Assembly: GCA_040429635.1 (NCBI GenBank)
Contig: CP158972.1
Location: 343,918 to 407,917, forward strand
Source: Tamlana crocina
GTDB taxonomy: Bacteria; Bacteroidota; Bacteroidia; Flavobacteriales; Flavobacteriaceae
Direction of reading: 5' to 3'
DNA length: 64,000 nt
Shown here: piece by piece, positions 59,373 through 64,000 of the stretch
How positions within the stretch are numbered: the first letter of the stretch is position 1
Layout: each line of letters begins with the position of its first letter
The notes under the pieces: model-generated
Database searches by the model: none
Told to the model about the DNA's origin: nothing
What the model saw: only the letters and a program-made list of their open reading frames with translations
Program-made: the position numbers and the translations under genes

Positions 59373-61442
59373 TTGATGAACAAACCAAAACGATATACCG
59401 TAACCACAGCATTGCCATACACCAACGGCCCCATTCATATTGGCCATTTAGCGGGTGTTTACGTGCCTGCCGATATTTATGTGCGCTATTTACGATTAAC
59501 GGGTAACGATGTGGCCTTTATTGGCGGAAGCGACGAGCACGGCGTGCCTATCACTATCAAAGCGAAAAACGAAGGTGTGTCGCCACAGGATGTGGTGGAT
59601 AAATACCACGCCATTATTAAAAAATCGTTTGAGGATTTTGGGATAACATACGATAACTATTCGCGTACTTCGGCACCAATTCATCATGAAACGGCTTCAG
59701 AATTCTTCAAAACGCTTTACGATAAAGGTGAATTTATTGAAGAAACCACCGAGCAATTGTACGACGAAAAAGCCAATCAATTTTTGGCCGACCGTTTTGT
59801 AACGGGAACTTGCCCCAAGTGTGGCAATGAAGAAGCCTACGGTGATCAGTGCGAAAGCTGCGGCACCAGTTTAAATGCCACCGATTTAATCAATCCTAAA
59901 TCGGCATTAACAGGTAACGTGCCTACTTTAAAGCAAACCAAACACTGGTTTTTGCCTTTGGATAAATACGAGAATTTTTTAAAGGAATGGATTTTAAAAG
60001 GCCACAAAAAGGATTGGAAACCCAATGTTTACGGACAAGTAAAATCTTGGATTGACGACGGATTGCGCCCACGGGCCGTAACCCGCGATTTAGATTGGGG
60101 TATCCCTGTGCCGGTTGAAGGTGGTGAGGGCAAAGTGCTGTACGTTTGGTTCGATGCACCCATAGGTTATATCTCATCAACCAAAGAATGGGCCGAGCGC
60201 GAGGGTAAAGATTGGGAGCCGTACTGGAAAGATAAAGACACCAAATTGGTGCATTTTATCGGGAAAGACAATATTGTGTTCCACTGTATTATTTTCCCGG
60301 CCATGCTCAAAGCCGAAGGCAGTTACATTATGCCAGACAATGTGCCGGCCAACGAGTTTTTAAATTTGGAAGGAAACAAATTGTCTACTTCAAAAAACTG
60401 GGCGGTTTGGTTGCCCGAGTATATAAAGGAATTTCCCGGTCAGCAAGATGTGTTGCGTTATGTGTTGACCGCCAATGCACCAGAAACCAAGGATAACGAT
60501 TTCACTTGGAAGGATTTCCAAGCTAGAAACAATAACGAATTGGTGGCTATTTTTGGAAATTTCATTAACCGTGTAGTGGTGCTTACCAATAAATATTATG
60601 GCGGTATTGTTCCAGAGCCTTCAGAACTCTCAAAAGTGGATGAGGAAACTTTGGCCGCTGTAAAAGCATACCCCGATGTGATTGCCAGTTCCATTGAGCG
60701 CTACCGATTTAGGGAAGCGGGTCAGGAATTAATGAACTTGGCGCGTTTGGGGAATAAATATTTAGCTGATGAAGAGCCTTGGAAAGTCATAAAAACGGAT
60801 GAAGCCCGTACAAAAACCATTATGTACGTAGCACTTCAAATCGCTTCGGCGTTGGCCACGTTAAGCGAGCCGTTTTTGCCGTTCACTTCAGAAAAACTTA
60901 AAAATATACTTAATGTCACGTCGAGCGGAGTCGAGACGTCTTGGAACACCGTCAGTACGGCAGAAGTACTCCTTCCCGCGGGTCACCAAATCAATAAAGC
61001 CGAATTGTTGTTTTCCAAAATAGAAGACGAAACCATCCAAAAGCAATTGGATAAATTGGAAGCCAGTAAAAAAGCGAACGAAGCAGCAAACAAAGCGGTT
61101 GAACCACAAAAAGATACCATCACTTTTGAAGATTTTACAAAACTGGATATTCGTGTGGGCACTATTTTAGAAGCCGAAAAAATGCCAAAAGCTAAAAAGC
61201 TATTGGTGTTAAAGGTCGATACAGGTATTGATGTGCGCACCATTGTTTCGGGCATTGCCGAAAGCTTCACACCCGAAGAAGTGGTCGGCAAACAAGTCAC
61301 TGTGTTAGTGAATTTAGCTCCGAGAAAATTACGCAGTGTAGAAAGCGAAGGCATGATATTAATGACCGAAAGCGCCGATGGAAAATTGGTTTTTGTTAAT
61401 CCGAGTGATGCCAAAGTGCCTAATGGTTTACAGGTGAGTTAA
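59373..61442 (+). CDS. metG: methionine--tRNA ligase
   Basis: The 689-residue class I synthetase has the HIGH motif in [12 protein letters not shown] near residue 20, a zinc knuckle with four cysteines ([18 protein letters not shown]), the KMSKS loop as KLSTSKNW, and a C-terminal tRNA-binding domain (~585-689) with [17 protein letters not shown]. Between the anticodon domain and the C-terminal domain is a short stretch reading VTSSGVETS encoded by the dispersed hairpin repeat. Otherwise the enzyme looks complete. Confidence 0.97.
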   Translation: MMNKPKRYTVTTALPYTNGPIHIGHLAGVYVPADIYVRYLRLTGNDVAFIGGSDEHGVPITIKAKNEGVSPQDVVDKYHAIIKKSFEDFGITYDNYSRTSAPIHHETASEFFKTLYDKGEFIEETTEQLYDEKANQFLADRFVTGTCPKCGNEEAYGDQCESCGTSLNATDLINPKSALTGNVPTLKQTKHWFLPLDKYENFLKEWILKGHKKDWKPNVYGQVKSWIDDGLRPRAVTRDLDWGIPVPVEGGEGKVLYVWFDAPIGYISSTKEWAEREGKDWEPYWKDKDTKLVHFIGKDNIVFHCIIFPAMLKAEGSYIMPDNVPANEFLNLEGNKLSTSKNWAVWLPEYIKEFPGQQDVLRYVLTANAPETKDNDFTWKDFQARNNNELVAIFGNFINRVVVLTNKYYGGIVPEPSELSKVDEETLAAVKAYPDVIASSIERYRFREAGQELMNLARLGNKYLADEEPWKVIKTDEARTKTIMYVALQIASALATLSEPFLPFTSEKLKNILNVTSSGVETSWNTVSTAEVLLPAGHQINKAELLFSKIEDETIQKQLDKLEASKKANEAANKAVEPQKDTITFEDFTKLDIRVGTILEAEKMPKAKKLLVLKVDTGIDVRTIVSGIAESFTPEEVVGKQVTVLVNLAPRKLRSVESEGMILMTESADGKLVFVNPSDAKVPNGLQVS
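60918..60939. repeat. hairpin repeat inside metG
   Basis: ACGTC and GACGT arms enclose the exact 12-nt core GAGCGGAGTCGA (60923-60934). It is in frame and is nearly identical to the intergenic copy at 25877 apart from co-varying arm bases. Confidence 0.8.
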
Positions 61443-61491
61443 GATTAAAGTAATTATGTAATGTTTGAGCAAGACATGAGACTTAAAGTCT

Positions 61492-62334
61492 ATGCAAAAA
61501 ATATTCACAGAGTTTTCTACCAATGCCATTTTAAAAATCGGGGACGAAGCACTGCTTGAGTCTCATGAAACGGCCAAACAGCCAAGCTTATATACGTTTA
61601 TAAGGAGTACCGATAATCCTCTTGAAATAATTGTAGATAGTATACCCTATTCTATTCAACCAAATAGTGTTTTGGCACTAACAACGGTTCAATATTTCAA
61701 GTTGATCTCGGGAAGTGGACTTTTGGTTTACCAATTTAACAGGGAGTTTTATTGCATAAAAGACCATGATCATGAAGTGAGTTGTGCCGGTTTGTTGTTT
61801 TTTGGCAATGTGCACATTCCGATTATTCAATTAGAAAACAAAGAGCAAAATAAACTAAATACATTACACGATGTTTTCTTGGAAGAATTAAACACTAAAG
61901 ATACTATCCAGGCAGAGATGTTGAGAATGCTTATGGCAAGATTCATAATTATAGTCACGCGTCTCTTAAAAGCTGATCAAGATGTTTTGCATGTATCAAA
62001 AAACACCAAGATGGATTTATTGCGCGATTTTAATTTACTCGTAGAAGAGAACTATAGAACAGCACATAATGTTTCCTTCTACGCAGAAAGACTATTTAAG
62101 TCTCCTAAAACCTTATCAAATACTTTTGCGAAATTAAACACCAGTCCGTTACAAATTATTCACGAGCGCATTATTTTAGAAGCAAAACGTTTGCTGGTTT
62201 ATACAGATAAAACAGCAAAGGAAATTGCTTATGAAATTGGCTTTGATGATGCCTCTCATTTAAGCCGATTATTTAAAAAGTATACGGCGCTATCACCTTC
62301 AGATTTTAAAAAACAGCTAAGAAAAGTCAATTAG
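61492..62334 (+). CDS. AraC-family transcriptional regulator
   Basis: The 280-residue protein has an N-terminal cupin-like ligand domain (~20-130) and a C-terminal double helix-turn-helix (~175-278, FYAERLFKSPKTLSNTFAKLN and EIAYEIGFDDASHLSRLFKKYTALSP). It stands upstream of two promoters that share an identical 15-bp box, the probable operators of this regulator. It is unlike the AraC proteins at 38183 and 51628 in its N-terminal half. Confidence 0.88.
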   Translation: MQKIFTEFSTNAILKIGDEALLESHETAKQPSLYTFIRSTDNPLEIIVDSIPYSIQPNSVLALTTVQYFKLISGSGLLVYQFNREFYCIKDHDHEVSCAGLLFFGNVHIPIIQLENKEQNKLNTLHDVFLEELNTKDTIQAEMLRMLMARFIIIVTRLLKADQDVLHVSKNTKMDLLRDFNLLVEENYRTAHNVSFYAERLFKSPKTLSNTFAKLNTSPLQIIHERIILEAKRLLVYTDKTAKEIAYEIGFDDASHLSRLFKKYTALSPSDFKKQLRKVN

Positions 62335-62406
62335 GGAAAAATTGACAATACAATGGGTAATCTCTACATTTTATAGCCTTTTCGTTTCATGCATCTTTGT
62401 ACTGTA
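62335..62406 (+). promoter_or_regulatory. regulated promoter 1: 15-bp box and -7-like element
   Basis: GGAAAAATTGACAAT (62335-62349) is followed 56 bp from its start by GCATCTTTGTACTGTA (62391-62406). The CATCTTTG part is a weak -7 match, as expected for an activator-dependent promoter. It precedes the 55-aa gene. Confidence 0.6.
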
Positions 62407-62425
62407 AAACAAAAACAACAAAGTC

Positions 62426-62593
62426 ATGAATTTAAAACATACATCTATTTTCAATTTAATTGAAATCTTCAGAGGAAAAGCTACAAGTATTGTTAATACC
62501 ATTTCGCCAAAAACACATTGCGAGCAGAAACACATTCACGATTTCTATTGTGATGCTGAGATGCCTTACGTGGAAACCAATAAAATGCTTTAA
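62426..62593 (+). CDS. 55-aa small protein under AraC-linked promoter 1
   Basis: The ATG frame encodes MNLKHTSIFNLIEIFRGKA and a Cys/His-containing middle (THCEQKHIHDFYCDAEM). It follows the first of two similar promoters by 20 bp. The two cysteines and three histidines hint at metal or redox binding. No family is recognised. Confidence 0.55.
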   Translation: MNLKHTSIFNLIEIFRGKATSIVNTISPKTHCEQKHIHDFYCDAEMPYVETNKML

Positions 62594-62604
62594 AGCTCAG
62601 AAAA

Positions 62605-62675
62605 GGAAAAATTGACAATTTTAAGGGAAAAGGTTGCATGTTTTAAAGTTTAAATAAGCTGCAACTTTGTACTAT
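62605..62675 (+). promoter_or_regulatory. regulated promoter 2: same 15-bp box and spacing
   Basis: GGAAAAATTGACAAT (62605-62619) again, then GCAACTTTGTACTAT at 62661-62675, 56 bp from box start as in promoter 1. It precedes the AhpD-like gene. Confidence 0.6.
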
Positions 62676-62706
62676 CGTTTAATAACAATAATTAAATCTA
62701 AAAATA

Positions 62707-63255
62707 ATGAATACGTTTAATGTACCAACAAGAGAAGAAGTTAGCGAAAACGATCAGACTATTTTCGATAATTTAAACAAAGCATTAGGCTTTGTGCCAA
62801 ATTTATATGCGACATACGCGCACAGCGATACTGCTTTGCAAAACTACTTGAACTTTGCTAACGTAAAAACATCACTATCGGCAAAAGAAAAAGAGGTTGT
62901 AAACCTAGCCGTAAGTGAAGTGAACAAATGTATTTACTGTTTATCAGCACATACCGCTATTGCAAAAATGAACGGATTTACCGACGATCAAATTTTAGAG
63001 ATACGAGCAGGTAAAGCAACTTTTAATAATAAGTTAGATGCTCTAGCAAGGTTAGCTAAAAATATCACAGAAAAAAGAGGGGCCACAGATGCTAAAGTTC
63101 TAGAACAATTCTTTAACGCAGGATACAGTAAAGGAGGCTTGGTAGATGTTATTTCATTAGTAGGAGAGAAAACAATTTCAAATTACTTACACAGTACAAC
63201 ACAAGTGCCTGTCGATTTTCCTATGGCACAACCATTAGAAGCTGTAACAGCATAA
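62707..63255 (+). CDS. carboxymuconolactone decarboxylase family protein (AhpD-like)
   Basis: The 182-residue protein has the AhpD core (~40-130) with the redox CxxC and neighbouring histidine in EVNKCIYCLSAHTAIAKMNG. Such proteins are alkylhydroperoxidase-like and often act in peroxide or reactive-species defence. The gene has its own regulated promoter and is followed 50 bp later by a cupredoxin-like gene. Confidence 0.9.
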   Translation: MNTFNVPTREEVSENDQTIFDNLNKALGFVPNLYATYAHSDTALQNYLNFANVKTSLSAKEKEVVNLAVSEVNKCIYCLSAHTAIAKMNGFTDDQILEIRAGKATFNNKLDALARLAKNITEKRGATDAKVLEQFFNAGYSKGGLVDVISLVGEKTISNYLHSTTQVPVDFPMAQPLEAVTA

Positions 63256-63305
63256 AATTCAAAAAATAATCAATAACCAGAGCGAAAGCTCACAATAATT
63301 TAAAA

Positions 63306-63692
63306 ATGAAAAAAGTAATAGCAATTTTAGTATTGGCATTAAGTTTCACTTTAAACAGTAATGCGCAAAACAACATGATGAAAGACAAAGCAGTTAAAAC
63401 CATTGCTTTAGAGCAAACTCCTGGTGAGTTTACTGAAAAAGGATTAACAGTAAGTGAAGGGTCTTATGTTTTTAAAATAAGCAACCATGCTGGTGTTGAT
63501 GTTGGTTTTGTTTTGGTGCCTAAAGGCAAAGATGCCAGTAAACCAGAAAACCACATTCAAACAGCTTATGTAACGAATGTAGTTAAAGACGGAAAGGTAG
63601 AAAGCTCTAAGCAAACGAATTTAACAAAAGGCGAGTATATCTATTTTTGCCCTCTAAACAAAACACCTCAATATACACTTACAGTTCATTAA
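63306..63692 (+). CDS. secreted cupredoxin-fold protein lacking clear copper ligands
   Basis: The 128-residue protein has a signal peptide (ending SNAQ, residue ~21) and a beta-sandwich core with SEGSYVFKISNHAGVDVGFVLVPKG. The C-terminal segment GEYIYFCPLNKTPQYTLTV has the Cys of a cupredoxin site, but the His and Met that should follow are replaced. It may bind metal otherwise or only keep the fold. It is probably in one operon with the AhpD-like gene. Confidence 0.75.
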   Translation: MKKVIAILVLALSFTLNSNAQNNMMKDKAVKTIALEQTPGEFTEKGLTVSEGSYVFKISNHAGVDVGFVLVPKGKDASKPENHIQTAYVTNVVKDGKVESSKQTNLTKGEYIYFCPLNKTPQYTLTVH

Positions 63693-63707
63693 GAGTTTAT
63701 TTTTGGC

Positions 63708-63745
63708 AAAAAAAGGTTGTTCTATTAAGGATAACCTTTTTTTTT
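63708..63745 (+). terminator. terminator of the AhpD-like operon
   Basis: AAAAAAAGGTT pairs with AACCTTTTTTT around an 11- to 14-nt loop, followed by more T. Confidence 0.8.
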
Positions 63746-63963
63746 GTCAATATGCTTATGCTACCATTCTGAAATAGAAATGTGTAAAAGTAATTAGATA
63801 ATCTCTTCCTGATGTTTAAAAGGTTATTATCCCTTAAAAATGGAATTGCTACCATCAATTTTCCATGCCCAAAACATTTAATGGTGTATTGTCTACGGAT
63901 TTCCATTAGCCGTTAATTCTTTGTTAAATAATGTTGTGGACTCTTTCTTAATAAATAATTAAA

Positions 63964-63997
63964 AAAGCTCATAATCAAGGTTTTGTGAGTCTTTTTT
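63964..63997. terminator. possible terminator hairpin at window edge
   Basis: AAAAAAG-CTCA and TGAG-TCTTTTTT flank a 14-nt loop; T-rich on both strands. Confidence 0.45.
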
Positions 63998-64000
63998 GTT

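Larger units (their letters stand above)
63693..64000. other. 308-bp terminal gap without a credible gene
   Basis: It holds the terminator at 63708-63745 and an AAAAAAG-CTCA/TGAG-CTTTTTT hairpin near the right edge (about 63964-63997). The single 69-codon frame on the minus strand starts inside AT-rich DNA, runs into the terminator and looks spurious. Confidence 0.6.

Noticed and set aside
63697-63906. 69-codon minus-strand frame at the right end
   Set aside because: It ends inside the terminator of the AhpD-like operon and has no promoter or family resemblance.

Overview
The window reads as chromosomal DNA of a member of the Bacteroidota, family Flavobacteriaceae. Evidence: the gliding lipoprotein gene gldH sits in a ricT-gldH-PBP1A block, lipoproteins carry Bacteroidota-type lipoboxes, there is a TonB receptor with a carboxypeptidase-like N-terminal domain and a HU/SPOR protein, promoters fit the flavobacterial -7 element TAnnTTTG, and Shine-Dalgarno sequences are weak. 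The genus is not determinable by eye; a marine Algibacter/Tamlana/Formosa-like organism would fit. No tRNA, rRNA or CRISPR array was seen. Layout. 1-1036: 3' part of an EnvC-like amidase activator. 1.2-5.5 kb: probable zinc (or other metal) acquisition locus with a Fur-family-like operator, a small Cys/His protein, a TonB receptor and two His-rich DUF4625 lipoproteins. 5.5-7.9 kb: thioesterase, then a TPP riboswitch driving a PnuT-type transporter with an overlapping acyl-CoA-dehydrogenase-like gene. 8-16 kb: HU/SPOR protein, dprA, trpS, plsC, an ECF sigma factor with a membrane-anchored beta-barrel partner, recA. 16-22 kb: trhO, ricT-gldH-PBP1A. 22-29 kb: acetoacetyl-CoA synthetase, a double-ATPase oligopeptide ABC protein, GIY-YIG nuclease flanked by palindromic repeats, exonuclease, serine hydrolase, ogt. 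29-43 kb: heme cluster holding hemB, hemF, hemE, a fused hemCD, hemA, hemH and hemJ, interleaved with nhaA, a CysZ-like protein, an AraC regulator, a ThuA lipoprotein and a MATE exporter. With glutamyl-tRNA as input it covers most of the route to protoheme; hemL is not in the window. 43-48.9 kb: NtrY-like kinase, enoyl-CoA hydratase, an unrecognised lipoprotein, a lone phage-tail-tube-like gene and a radical SAM gene. 48.9-52.5 kb: the most unusual region, a three-unit array. Two units encode paralogous secreted proteins. The third keeps promoter, upstream element and terminator but has lost its coding sequence, and an ISAon1-type transposase relic lies between units 2 and 3. An AraC regulator is divergent from the array. 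52.5-61.4 kb: HD hydrolase, acyl-ACP desaturase with an acyltransferase, bacilliredoxin, TerB/DnaJ protein, LD-carboxypeptidase, metG. 61.5-63.7 kb: an AraC regulator followed by two promoters sharing an identical 15-bp box at identical spacing, driving a 55-aa protein and an AhpD-like/cupredoxin-like pair. Scattered throughout are short hairpin repeats with a GAGCGGAGTCGA-like core and co-varying arms; two copies lie in frame inside hemF and metG. Starts were moved inward where the longest frame began at TTG or ran into a promoter.
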